From CBFGWV01 sp965652545 (GTDB lineage: Bacteria > Pseudomonadota > Gammaproteobacteria > Competibacterales > Competibacteraceae): a DNA stretch of 8,341 nucleotides. The stretch lies in assembly GCA_965652545.1 (NCBI GenBank), contig CBFGWV010000219.1:1-8341 (forward strand), written 5' to 3'. The translations under genes and the position numbers were made by a program. The stretch's first letter is position 1. Each line of letters begins with the position of its first letter. Below are positions 1-6,734 of the stretch, piece after piece. Under the pieces are notes generated by a model. It was given only the letters and a program-made list of their open reading frames with translations. It was not told where the DNA came from and did not search any database.

Positions 1-55
1 CGCGGATGTTCACGTTGTAATCCACCACTCGCTTTACAGCGACCAGTACTTTCAT
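1..55 (-). CDS. etfB: Electron transfer flavoprotein beta subunit, N-terminal fragment
   Basis: The complement of the left edge starts with ATG and reads MKVLVAVKRVVDYNVNIR before leaving the window. This is the highly conserved N-terminus of ETF beta subunits (MKxLVxVKRVVDYNV). Only 18 codons are visible. With the alpha subunit, ETF carries electrons from acyl-CoA, dimethylglycine or sarcosine type dehydrogenases to ETF:quinone oxidoreductase. A purine-rich GAGGATAGG ribosome-binding region lies 6-15 bases upstream of the ATG (about 62-70). The gene is divergent from the MttB-family gene at 734, a pairing that fits methylated-amine catabolism. Whether etfA follows cannot be seen. Identification rests on a short but distinctive motif. 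Confidence 0.85.
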   Translation of the reverse strand, partial: MKVLVAVKRVVDYNVNIR

Positions 56-75
56 CGCTTGCCTATCCTCGGTTC

Positions 76-107
76 AAAAGAACCCCCGGAACGCGAATTG
101 CCGGGGG
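76..107 (-). terminator. Terminator-like hairpin in the etfB leader
   Basis: On the minus strand a perfect 7-bp GC stem (CCCCCGG at 83-89 pairing with CCGGGGG at 101-107, 11-base loop) is followed at once by TTCTTTT (82 to 76). This is the form of a Rho-independent terminator acting leftward. It ends only about 20 bases before the etfB ATG, leaving no room for a promoter between it and etfB. It is therefore either an attenuator in the etfB leader or the old terminator of the decayed ORF at 205-393 with etfB transcribed by readthrough. Structure seen directly; function inferred. Confidence 0.5.
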
Positions 108-204
108 GTCGGTTCGATGCCGCTCATCGCGCGACGATTCAGGCGCGCAGACGCTCGTTGTCAGGATTCAATCTTTACGTTCGCCCAGGGCGTCGGTGAA
201 CACC

Positions 205-393
205 TTAAGGTTCCGACCTCGACGAACGGCGGCTTGATTCAACCTTAAGCGCCAGGCTCTTGCCCACGAAGTGGCCATAGTACCCGGCCAAGGCGCGACC
301 GACCATCGCACCGGCGGCATCAAACTGCGGCTCGTTACCCGGCGGATCCGCATCCACCACGCCCCGAACGTCCAGGCCCGTCCGTGTTCCTCT
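205..393 (-). pseudogene. Possible 3' remnant of a lost gene
   Basis: This frame is open for 62 codons between an upstream in-frame TGA (394-396) and a TAA (205-207). Its middle part, reading GVVDADPPGNEPQFDAAGAM and then VGRALAGYYGHFVGKSLALK, has ordinary protein composition. The other minus-strand frame through the same DNA is rich in Arg, Trp and Ser and looks like a shadow. There is no ATG with a ribosome-binding site; only GTG codons occur. It may be the C-terminal end of a decayed gene, or a frameshifted gene whose 5' part lies in the other frame beginning near 413. I do not recognise the family. Chance open frame is the alternative. Confidence 0.25.
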
Positions 394-396
394 TCA

Positions 397-722
397 CCGA
401 CACATCCGATCATGTCGGTTTCCGATCACGCTCACCGCCGGCCGAAGCGTGTCCCTCGCTGATTGGTTAAACGTGAATTCCCCCGGCCAACCCTGGACTT
501 AGGGCTATCGCCAAGTGTCGGCAGTGTAGCCAGAGGCACCCCGAACCCGTCGCTTTGAACGCGACCGCCGCTTAACGCTACGCGTCATCTGCAACACACC
601 CGCGAACGACTATGACGCCATTGGCTATATCACCGTCGCGGCCGGACAGACGCGGGCACAGGCCGCCTCACATACTCCGCGCAGACAGACACGCTAACGC
701 TCAAAAACACGTCGCTTTCACA
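397..722. other. Non-coding leader upstream of the MttB-family gene
   Basis: About 325 bases with no supportable gene on either strand. It must hold the promoter of the gene at 734. The best sigma70-like pair I can find is TTGAAC (555-560) and TACGCG (579-584) with an 18-base spacer, a poor match that I do not call as a promoter. No clear sigma54 box, riboswitch fold or long inverted repeat is visible. Confidence 0.5.
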
Positions 723-728
723 AAGGAA
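723..728 (+). promoter_or_regulatory. Ribosome-binding site of the MttB-family gene
   Basis: AAGGAA lies 5 bases before the ATG at 734. It is the only good Shine-Dalgarno near the 5' end and fixes the start there. Confidence 0.75.
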
Positions 729-733
729 CCACC

Positions 734-2302
734 ATGACCGATGACGCCCCCAAAGCCCGAGGCCGCCGCGCCGCCGGCGGCCGTGACGAGCGCCGTGCCG
801 CCCGCGCCCGCAGCGGCGCCCGGTCGGTGCCCTTCATCACCCGCAACGTGCCGTATTACGAGGTCGTCAGCGCCGAGGGCCTGGAGATCATCGAGCACAA
901 CGCCGACACCATCCTCGAAGAGATCGGCATCGAGTTTCGCGACGACGCCGAGGCCTTGCAGATCTGGCGCGACGCCGGTGCCGACGTGCAGGGCGAACGC
1001 GTGCGCTTTCCGCGCGGCATGTGCCGCAAACTCATACAGGACAACGCACCCAAAGAGTACATTCAGCACGCGCGCAACCCCGAGCGCAGCGTGCATATCG
1101 GCGGCCCGCGCACGGTGCTGGTGCCCGCCTATGGCTCGCCCTTCGTGCGCGATCTGGATAACGGCCGGCGCTACGCAACCATCGAAGATTTCCGTAACTT
1201 CGTGAAGCTGGCCTACAGCTCGCCGTATCTGCACCACTCCGGCGGCACCATCTGCGAGCCCGTCGACCTGCCCGTGAACAAACGGCATTTCGATATGGTG
1301 TACACGCACATGAAGTACTCCGACAAACCGTTCATGGGCTCGGTCACCCACCCCGACCGCGCCCAGGACACGGTAGAGATGGCGAAGATCCTCTTTGGCG
1401 ACAACTTCGTCGATCCGGACACCGGCAAGAACCGCACGGTGGTCACCAGCCTGATCAACGCCAACTCACCGATGACCTTCGACGACACCATGCTTGGTGC
1501 GGCCAAGGTCTACGCCCGTGCCAACCAGGCCTGCCTGATCACGCCGTTCATCCTCTCCGGCGCCATGAGCCCGGTGACGGTGGCCGGCACCGCCGCCCAG
1601 ACGCTGGCCGAGGCCATGGCGGGCATGGCCTTCGTGCAGTTGGTCAACCCGGGCGCACCGGTGATCTTCGGCAGCTTCGCCAGCTCCATGTCCATGCAGT
1701 CCGGCGCCCCCACCTTCGGTACGCCCGAGCCGGCGCTGGTGCTCTACACGATGGCCGCCTTGGCCCGTCGCCTGGGTGTGCCGTTCCGCTCTGGCGGCGG
1801 TTTATGCGCCTCCAAGATCCCCGACGCCCAGGCCGCGGCCGAAGCCGTGGCCACGCTGATCCCCGCAGCGCTCGCCGGGGTGAACTTCATGCTGCACACC
1901 GCCGGCTGGCTGGAAGGCGGTCTGTCCATGGGGTACGAGAAATTCGTCATGGACGCCGACCAGGCCGGCATGCTGCATACTTTGCTGGCCGGTGTGGACC
2001 TGACCGAGAACGGCCAGGCCATGGACGCCATCCGCGAAGTCGGCCCGGGCAAGCACTTCCTGGGTTGCAGCCACACCCAGGCGAACTTCGAGAACGCCTT
2101 CTTCCGCTCCGCCATTGCCGACAACAACAGCTTCGAACAGTGGGAGGCCGAAGGCGGCCTCGATGCCAGCCAGCGCGCCAATAAACTGTGGAAGAAAATG
2201 CTCGCCGAGTACGAGGCACCGCCGATGGACGAGTCGGTGGACGAGGCGCTGCAGGACTATATGACCCGTCGCAAGGGGTCATTCCCAGACTCGAATATTT
2301 GA
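734..2302 (+). CDS. mttB: MttB-family (trimethylamine/quaternary amine) methyltransferase, non-pyrrolysine type
   Basis: 522 aa, close to the usual MttB length of about 480-520. The sequence matches the COG5598 family along its length. Examples are EIIEHNADTILEEIGIEF (51-68), the NSPMTFDDTML segment (244-254), ILSGAMSPVTVAGTAAQT (273-290), PTFGTPEPALVL (326-337), RSGGGLCASKIPDAQAA (352-368) and the C-terminal NSFEQWEAEGG (465-475). Characterised family members form a TIM barrel and move a methyl group from trimethylamine, glycine betaine, proline betaine, carnitine or butyrobetaine to a corrinoid protein. Archaeal TMA enzymes use pyrrolysine encoded by UAG; here the frame has no UAG, so this is a non-Pyl homologue and the substrate is unlikely to be fixed by the family name. 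Residues 8-31 are a basic Arg/Ala/Gly-rich extension, probably disordered. No corrinoid protein or reductive activase is visible in the window. The divergent etfB suggests an amine-demethylation locus. Family certain; substrate unknown. Confidence 0.9.
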   Translation: MTDDAPKARGRRAAGGRDERRAARARSGARSVPFITRNVPYYEVVSAEGLEIIEHNADTILEEIGIEFRDDAEALQIWRDAGADVQGERVRFPRGMCRKLIQDNAPKEYIQHARNPERSVHIGGPRTVLVPAYGSPFVRDLDNGRRYATIEDFRNFVKLAYSSPYLHHSGGTICEPVDLPVNKRHFDMVYTHMKYSDKPFMGSVTHPDRAQDTVEMAKILFGDNFVDPDTGKNRTVVTSLINANSPMTFDDTMLGAAKVYARANQACLITPFILSGAMSPVTVAGTAAQTLAEAMAGMAFVQLVNPGAPVIFGSFASSMSMQSGAPTFGTPEPALVLYTMAALARRLGVPFRSGGGLCASKIPDAQAAAEAVATLIPAALAGVNFMLHTAGWLEGGLSMGYEKFVMDADQAGMLHTLLAGVDLTENGQAMDAIREVGPGKHFLGCSHTQANFENAFFRSAIADNNSFEQWEAEGGLDASQRANKLWKKMLAEYEAPPMDESVDEALQDYMTRRKGSFPDSNI

Positions 2303-2312
2303 GTCGGGCGCC

Positions 2313-2340
2313 CGGCCCCGGAGCTGGCGCTCCGGGGCCG
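2313..2340. terminator. Strong hairpin between convergent genes
   Basis: CGGCCCCGGAGC (2313-2324) pairs perfectly with GCTCCGGGGCCG (2329-2340) around a TGGC loop: 12 bp, nearly all GC. It sits 11 bases after the methyltransferase stop and 6 bases beyond the stop of the convergent GGDEF gene, so it probably serves both strands. Neither side has a proper T-tract, so it may act as an RNA end-protecting or pausing structure rather than a classical intrinsic terminator. Confidence 0.7.
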
Positions 2341-2346
2341 CGGCCT

Positions 2347-3702
2347 TCACCCTTCCACCCTGTTTCGCCCTCGCCGCTTGGCCTGATACAACGCCTTGTC
2401 GGCCTGGACCACCAGTCGTTCCGGCGTACATGCCGGGGTCGGTTGCCAGTCAGCCACGCCCAGGCTGACGGTAACGTGGCGCGCGCTGAGGTGGTGCTCG
2501 TGAGGAATGGCCAATTCGGATATCGCGCAGCGCAGGCGCTCGGCGATCGCCAGGGCGTCGCTGACGGCGGTATCAGGCAGCACCGCCACGAACTCCTCGC
2601 CGCCGTAACGGGCCACCATGTCACCCTGACGGTATAGGGCGGACTTCAAGCCGCCGGCGACCTGGATCAACACCTGGTCACCTGCCTCATGGCCGTAGTT
2701 GTCGTTGTACAGCTTGAAATGGTCCACATCCAGCATCACCAGAGACAAGCGGCTGGAGTGGCGTTGCGCCAGCTGCCAGGCTCTGGCGAGGTATTCATCA
2801 AACTGGCGACGATTCGCAATGCCGGTGAGCCCATCGATGTAGGAGAAGCGACGCAGTTGTTCGTTGGCCTCGGCCAGTTCACGCGTCACCCGCCGCAGGT
2901 ACAGTTGCGTGCCAATGCGGGCCAATGCAACGGGGAAATCCACCGGTTTGGTGATGTAGTCGTTGGCACCGGCCGCCAAGGCTTCAACGATGGTCGCGCT
3001 GCCGTAGCGGGCGGTGACCACGATCACCGGCAGCTCGTGCGATGATCGGGTGCGGCGTATCCGGTGCAGCACTTCCAGGCCATTCATCCCCGGCATCAAC
3101 AAATCGAGCATGATCACATCGAATGACGTGGTCTCGATCAACCCCAACGCCTCGGCACCACCGGTGGCCACGCTCACCCGATAGCCCTCGCGCAACAGAC
3201 GCCGTTGCATGATCTCGAGATTGGCGGCGTTGTCGTCCACGATCAGCAAATGGCCGTCGACCATCCCGACGCCGGCTGTCGTGGGCGACGAGGAGTCCGC
3301 AGCCATCGGTTCGGATACCGACGCGGCTACGCGCTCGCTGCCGAGCTGCTCGAGAAGCTCGCGTAGATGAGCGGTCGCTTTTGCGATCTTGCCCACATCG
3401 GCCAGCCAGCGCTCGCCCCCGCCTGCCAGCGCCGCCTGCAACTGGGCGAGACGGTCCTCGACCAGCGCCAGACGCTCACGCCAGTCGGGGAACAAGGCAT
3501 CCGCCGACTGTTCCGGCCGGACCTCGACGGGTCGGTTCACCGTTTCCAGCAATCTGCGGCCGCCATCGCGCAACACCTGGAGCAAATCGGTGACGCGGGT
3601 ATCCCGCTCCACGTCCATCTCCTCGATGAGCATTTCGCTGTAGCCGATGATGTGGTTCAGCGGGGTGCGCAAGTCATGGCGGATGCTCTTGCCGCGGTCC
3701 AT
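2347..3702 (-). CDS. HisKA-like / receiver / GGDEF diguanylate cyclase
   Basis: 451 aa, predicted cytoplasmic with no membrane segment. Domain 1 (about 1-60) is a HisKA-type dimerisation/phosphoacceptor segment beginning almost at the H-box (HDLRTPLNHIIGYSEML, phosphoacceptor His9). No HATPase domain with N, G1, F or G2 boxes follows. Domain 2 (about 150-268) is a receiver: acidic pair D156/D157, phosphoacceptor D200 in MLDLLMPGMNG, T230 and K252. Domain 3 (about 286-445) is GGDEF: DGLTGIANRR (290-299), metal residues in LDVDHFK (D325, D327), active-site loop GGEEF (367-371), and an RxxD inhibitory site R358-D361 in the correct place. It should therefore make cyclic di-GMP from two GTP, with product inhibition, under control of receiver phosphorylation. 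It is the last gene after the hybrid kinase and receiver gene. The ATG has only a weak upstream AAGTGG, and it lies in the same frame as the preceding gene, five codons after that gene's TAA. Half-HisKA plus receiver plus cyclase layouts are known. Enzymatic activity is inferred from motifs. Confidence 0.9.
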   Translation of the reverse strand: MDRGKSIRHDLRTPLNHIIGYSEMLIEEMDVERDTRVTDLLQVLRDGGRRLLETVNRPVEVRPEQSADALFPDWRERLALVEDRLAQLQAALAGGGERWLADVGKIAKATAHLRELLEQLGSERVAASVSEPMAADSSSPTTAGVGMVDGHLLIVDDNAANLEIMQRRLLREGYRVSVATGGAEALGLIETTSFDVIMLDLLMPGMNGLEVLHRIRRTRSSHELPVIVVTARYGSATIVEALAAGANDYITKPVDFPVALARIGTQLYLRRVTRELAEANEQLRRFSYIDGLTGIANRRQFDEYLARAWQLAQRHSSRLSLVMLDVDHFKLYNDNYGHEAGDQVLIQVAGGLKSALYRQGDMVARYGGEEFVAVLPDTAVSDALAIAERLRCAISELAIPHEHHLSARHVTVSLGVADWQPTPACTPERLVVQADKALYQAKRRGRNRVEG

Positions 3703-3714
3703 CAGCGTGCCACT

Positions 3715-4086
3715 TTAGCTGTGCCGATCGAGCAAGGCCTGAATCTTCGCCAACAGGCGGTCCAGCTCCACCGGCTTTGTGTCGAAGTCATCGCAGCCGG
3801 CTTGCAGCGCCCGCTCGCGGTCGCCCTGCATGGCATGGGCGGTGAGCGCAATCATCGGTATCCCAGCCGTCGCGGGATTGGCACGGATGGCAGCGCTGGC
3901 CTCCCAGCCGTCCATCACCGGCAGGCTCATGTCCATGAGGATGAGATCCGGCGCTTCGGATTCGGCACGGGCGACGCCTTCACCGCCATCCACCGCGATC
4001 ACCACCTGGTGACCGCGCCGCGACAGCCGCCGCGACAGCATGTCCCGGTTCATTTCGTTGTCTTCCACCAGCAGAATCTTGGCCAA
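3715..4086 (-). CDS. Single-domain response regulator (CheY-like receiver)
   Basis: With the TTG start at 4086-4084 the product is 123 aa and begins MAKILLVEDNEMNRDMLSRR, a typical receiver N-terminus. A perfect GGAGGT (4094-4099) lies 7 bases before this TTG; it overlaps the in-frame ATG at 4101, which would add five residues (MEVNR) and has no ribosome-binding site of its own. Receiver signature residues (TTG numbering): E8/D9 acidic pair, phosphoacceptor D52 in LILMDMSLPVMDG, T82 and K104 in the DTKP turn. There is no output domain, so it probably relays phosphate or acts by protein contact. It starts 45 bases after the hybrid kinase stop and ends 12 bases before the GGDEF gene, in the same frame as that gene. 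It could be the detached N-terminal receiver of one longer protein. Family secure; partner assignments come from gene order. Confidence 0.9.
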   Translation of the reverse strand: MAKILLVEDNEMNRDMLSRRLSRRGHQVVIAVDGGEGVARAESEAPDLILMDMSLPVMDGWEASAAIRANPATAGIPMIALTAHAMQGDRERALQAGCDDFDTKPVELDRLLAKIQALLDRHS

Positions 4087-4093
4087 GCGATTT

Positions 4094-4099
4094 ACCTCC
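4094..4099 (-). promoter_or_regulatory. Shine-Dalgarno that selects a TTG start
   Basis: The minus strand reads GGAGGT, then seven bases (AAATCGC), then TTG. The motif overlaps the upstream ATG at 4101, so a ribosome bound here would start at the TTG (4084-4086), not at the ATG. Confidence 0.7.
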
Positions 4100-4131
4100 A
4101 TCGGACTCTAAGCCTTTGCCGCATCCGGCGA

Positions 4132-6624
4132 CTAGGTCGGGTACGCCCCCAGGTAGCGGTGCAGTACCCCCAATACTTGCTCGGTATTCTGCGCGCCCTT
4201 TTGCAGGATGCGCTCGACCCCGCCATTGAGCCGTCGTCGGTCATCCTCGGTGATGTCCTTGGCACTGAGCACGACCACCGGCACCGACTCGAAGGCCGGC
4301 CGACGCTGCAACTCGGCGACGAACTCGAACCCGTCCATTTCCGGCATCATCAGGTCGAGCAGGATAAGCCCGGGGGCGCCATGCGTCTCCAGCCACTCCA
4401 GGGCGGCGCGTCCATTACCGGCCTCGCCCACCTCGACCCCTTCGCGTTCGAGCAGCCGGTGCATCATGCCGCGAGTGGTGTCGTCATCCTCCACCAGGAG
4501 TACACGGCAACGCTCCGCACTGTCGCGATACTGCTCGAGCAAAGCGACGATTTCACTGCGGTTGACCGGCTTGGTCAGGAAGTGCGCCGCCCCCAGCGCA
4601 TAGCCCATGGTCTTCTCGCTGGTCATGGTGAGCATGATCACCGGAATGGCGGCCAACTCGGGGTCAGCCTTCAAGGCATTGAGCACGCTCCAGCCGTCCA
4701 TGCCGGGCATCATCACATCCAGGGTGATGACATCGGGTTTGTGCAGGCGCGCCTTCTCCAGACCCTCTGGCCCGCTGGCGGCGGTCTCCACGTGGAAACC
4801 CGCCTTGCTCAACGACCGGCGCAACAGGTCATGCACCGAGGGGTCGTCGTCGATCACCAGCACCGAGCGGGCATCGGCGGGAAGCTCCAGGCCCTCGATG
4901 GCGGGGGCTGCGGACACAGGCGCGGCCTGCTCGGCGACCACCGTCATCGGCAGGGTCACGGCAAAGGTACTGCCTTGGCCGGCCACGCTGGTGACGGTGA
5001 TATCACCCTGCATCATGCGGCAGAAATGACGTGAGATCGCCAGCCCCAGACCGGACCCACCGTACTTGCGGGTGGTCGAGGCATCGGCTTGGCTGAAGGT
5101 CTGGAACAGGCGGCCGAGTTGCTCTTCGTTCATGCCGATGCCGCTGTCGCTCACCCGCAGGCTGACCCGGTCGCCGTCGCGCTCGACAGCCAGGGTGATC
5201 GTCCCCTCGCTGGTGAACTTCGCCGCATTGCTCAGCAGGTTGAACATGACCTGGCGGAACTTGGTCAAGTCGGCGGTCATCGTGCCGATATCCGCGGGGC
5301 ACTCGACGTTCAATGTATTGCCATTGCGCGTCAGCAGCGGCTTGACCGTCGATACGACATGCCCGAGCTCGGCGGCCAGGTCGAACGACTCCAGGTACAG
5401 TTCCACCTTGCCGGCTTCGATACGCGAGAGATCGAGAATATCGTTGACCAGCGACAACAAGTGTCGGCCGGCCGCCAAGACCTTGTCCAGGTCGGGGCCA
5501 TAGTCGTCGTGACCGGCGTCCTCGGCCTCCTCCTTGAGCATCTCGCTGTAGCCGATGATCGCATTGAGCGGCGTACGCAGTTCGTGGCTCATATTGGCCA
5601 GGAACTGGCTCTTCGCGGTGTTGGCATCCTCGGCATCGGCGCGCGCGCGTTTGGCCTCCTCGGTGGTCTCGGCCAGTTGTGCGGTGCGCTCGGCCACCGC
5701 CTGGGTGAGGTTGCGCTCGCGCGCGGCGACCTCGTGCGCCATCGTCTGGAAGGTACGGGCCAGTTCGCCCGGCTCGTCCGGCCGGCGGGCGACGATGGCC
5801 ATGTCATGGGAGTCGAACGCGCCGAGCTGTTCAGCGCTGACCGACCCGGTCCCGATGTGTCGCGCGGCATCGGTCAACCGGTTGATGGGGCGGATCACTG
5901 AGCGCTTGAGCTGCCAGTTGATCAGCAGGATCACGGCGGCGAAGATCGCCGCGAAGATACCCATGGCCAGTTTGAGGTAGTCATAGCCGCGGGCGAAGAC
6001 CTCGTCCGCCGGGACGTAGATCGTCTGCGCGGCGACGATCTGTCCTAGCTCCCAACCAAACCCGCCGTGCTCGCCGAACGTTGCGAGCTGGCTGCGTGGC
6101 GCGGCCGCCGGGGTGGAATGGCATTGCAGGCAGCTGGGGTCTTGGATCGACAGGGGCCGGGCGATGTAAAACAGGTTCTTGCCATCTTTCATGCGATAGC
6201 CGGAGAGCTTGGCCAGACCGGATTGTTCGCGGAATTGCTGCACCAATGCGGTTTCGAACGCATCGGCCTGATCACGCGGGTTGGTCGGGTCGAGGGTCGC
6301 CTCCTTATAGAAGAAGCTCTCGAACTCCGGCCGCTGGCGAAAACGCTCGAACACCTCGCGCGCGGCATAGGCCGGCACCGTCTCGCGGATGAACGTCTCG
6401 CTGACGGCCAATTGGGCGGCCAGCAGCGGTTTGACATTGTTGCTGGTGTACGCCCTTACCGCATTCATGGTCTGCGTGAGGATCTCGGCACGGGCGCTGA
6501 TCTCGTCTTCGGCCTTGCGCTGCATGGCCGCCGAGAGTGTGAACCCGCTGATGACGATTCCACCGACGAAGACAACCAGCAACAGCACCGTGAACCGGGT
6601 GCCGATATTGAGTCTTGCGCTCAT
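4132..6624 (-). CDS. Hybrid histidine kinase with periplasmic c-type heme sensor and two receiver domains
   Basis: 830 aa from the ATG at 6624. The frame is open further upstream, but that extension would overlap the transporter gene and lacks sense as an N-terminus. TM1 is about 10-32. A periplasmic Tll0287-like (DUF3365) sensor covers about 33-216 and carries CLQCH (C165, C168, H169), preceded by FYIARPLS as in that family; this is a c-type heme attachment site. TM2 is about 217-237, HAMP about 238-300, coiled coil about 300-340. HisKA has NMSHELRTPLN with H347. HATPase has the N-box at N462/N466, G1 DSGIGM (493-498), F-box FQTFSQAD and G2 GGSGLGL (522-528). Receiver 1 (about 587-700) has D592/D593, D636, T666, K685; receiver 2 (about 706-825) has E712/D713, D757, S787, K809. 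All catalytic residues are present, so it should autophosphorylate and feed its receivers and probably the two genes downstream. The signal (redox state, NO, CO or O2) is not shown by sequence. Confidence 0.92.
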   Translation of the reverse strand: MSARLNIGTRFTVLLLVVFVGGIVISGFTLSAAMQRKAEDEISARAEILTQTMNAVRAYTSNNVKPLLAAQLAVSETFIRETVPAYAAREVFERFRQRPEFESFFYKEATLDPTNPRDQADAFETALVQQFREQSGLAKLSGYRMKDGKNLFYIARPLSIQDPSCLQCHSTPAAAPRSQLATFGEHGGFGWELGQIVAAQTIYVPADEVFARGYDYLKLAMGIFAAIFAAVILLINWQLKRSVIRPINRLTDAARHIGTGSVSAEQLGAFDSHDMAIVARRPDEPGELARTFQTMAHEVAARERNLTQAVAERTAQLAETTEEAKRARADAEDANTAKSQFLANMSHELRTPLNAIIGYSEMLKEEAEDAGHDDYGPDLDKVLAAGRHLLSLVNDILDLSRIEAGKVELYLESFDLAAELGHVVSTVKPLLTRNGNTLNVECPADIGTMTADLTKFRQVMFNLLSNAAKFTSEGTITLAVERDGDRVSLRVSDSGIGMNEEQLGRLFQTFSQADASTTRKYGGSGLGLAISRHFCRMMQGDITVTSVAGQGSTFAVTLPMTVVAEQAAPVSAAPAIEGLELPADARSVLVIDDDPSVHDLLRRSLSKAGFHVETAASGPEGLEKARLHKPDVITLDVMMPGMDGWSVLNALKADPELAAIPVIMLTMTSEKTMGYALGAAHFLTKPVNRSEIVALLEQYRDSAERCRVLLVEDDDTTRGMMHRLLEREGVEVGEAGNGRAALEWLETHGAPGLILLDLMMPEMDGFEFVAELQRRPAFESVPVVVLSAKDITEDDRRRLNGGVERILQKGAQNTEQVLGVLHRYLGAYPT

Positions 6625-6625
6625 T

Positions 6626-6636
6626 CCCCCTCCCCC
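6626..6636 (-). promoter_or_regulatory. G-rich ribosome-binding site of the hybrid kinase
   Basis: The minus strand has GGGGGAGGGGG followed by one A and the ATG at 6624. The GGAGG core is 4 bases from the ATG, which supports this start over upstream ones. The G-runs are unusual for a Shine-Dalgarno. Confidence 0.65.
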
Positions 6637-6734
6637 GTAGCCCAAAGCGGGCATGCCGCCTTCGGAACGACAGCGAAGTTTACTCTGATAAACCGCGAGC
6701 GCCACCTGCCCTCGCCACTGTGCCAAGGGGTTGC

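Noticed and set aside
612..737. A 41-codon upstream ORF whose TGA overlaps the methyltransferase ATG
   Set aside because: The ATGA overlap resembles translational coupling, but the ORF has no ribosome-binding site and an Arg/Pro/His-rich translation typical of non-coding DNA.
701..1351. A 216-codon minus-strand open frame inside the methyltransferase gene
   Set aside because: His/Ala/Gly-rich shadow of a gene with full-length family similarity on the plus strand.
734..2302. Pyrrolysine in the MttB-family gene
   Set aside because: The frame is open from ATG to TGA with no internal UAG, so no pyrrolysine codon exists.
3367..5034. A 555-codon plus-strand open frame opposite the three signalling genes
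   Set aside because: Its translation is rich in His, Gln, Arg and Gly with no domain, and it runs antisense to well-supported receiver and kinase domains. Long antisense frames are common in GC-rich DNA.
6625..6734. A promoter for the kinase between it and the transporter
   Set aside because: GTGGCG and TAAACT with a 17-base spacer can be read on the minus strand, but the match to sigma70 boxes is too weak to call.
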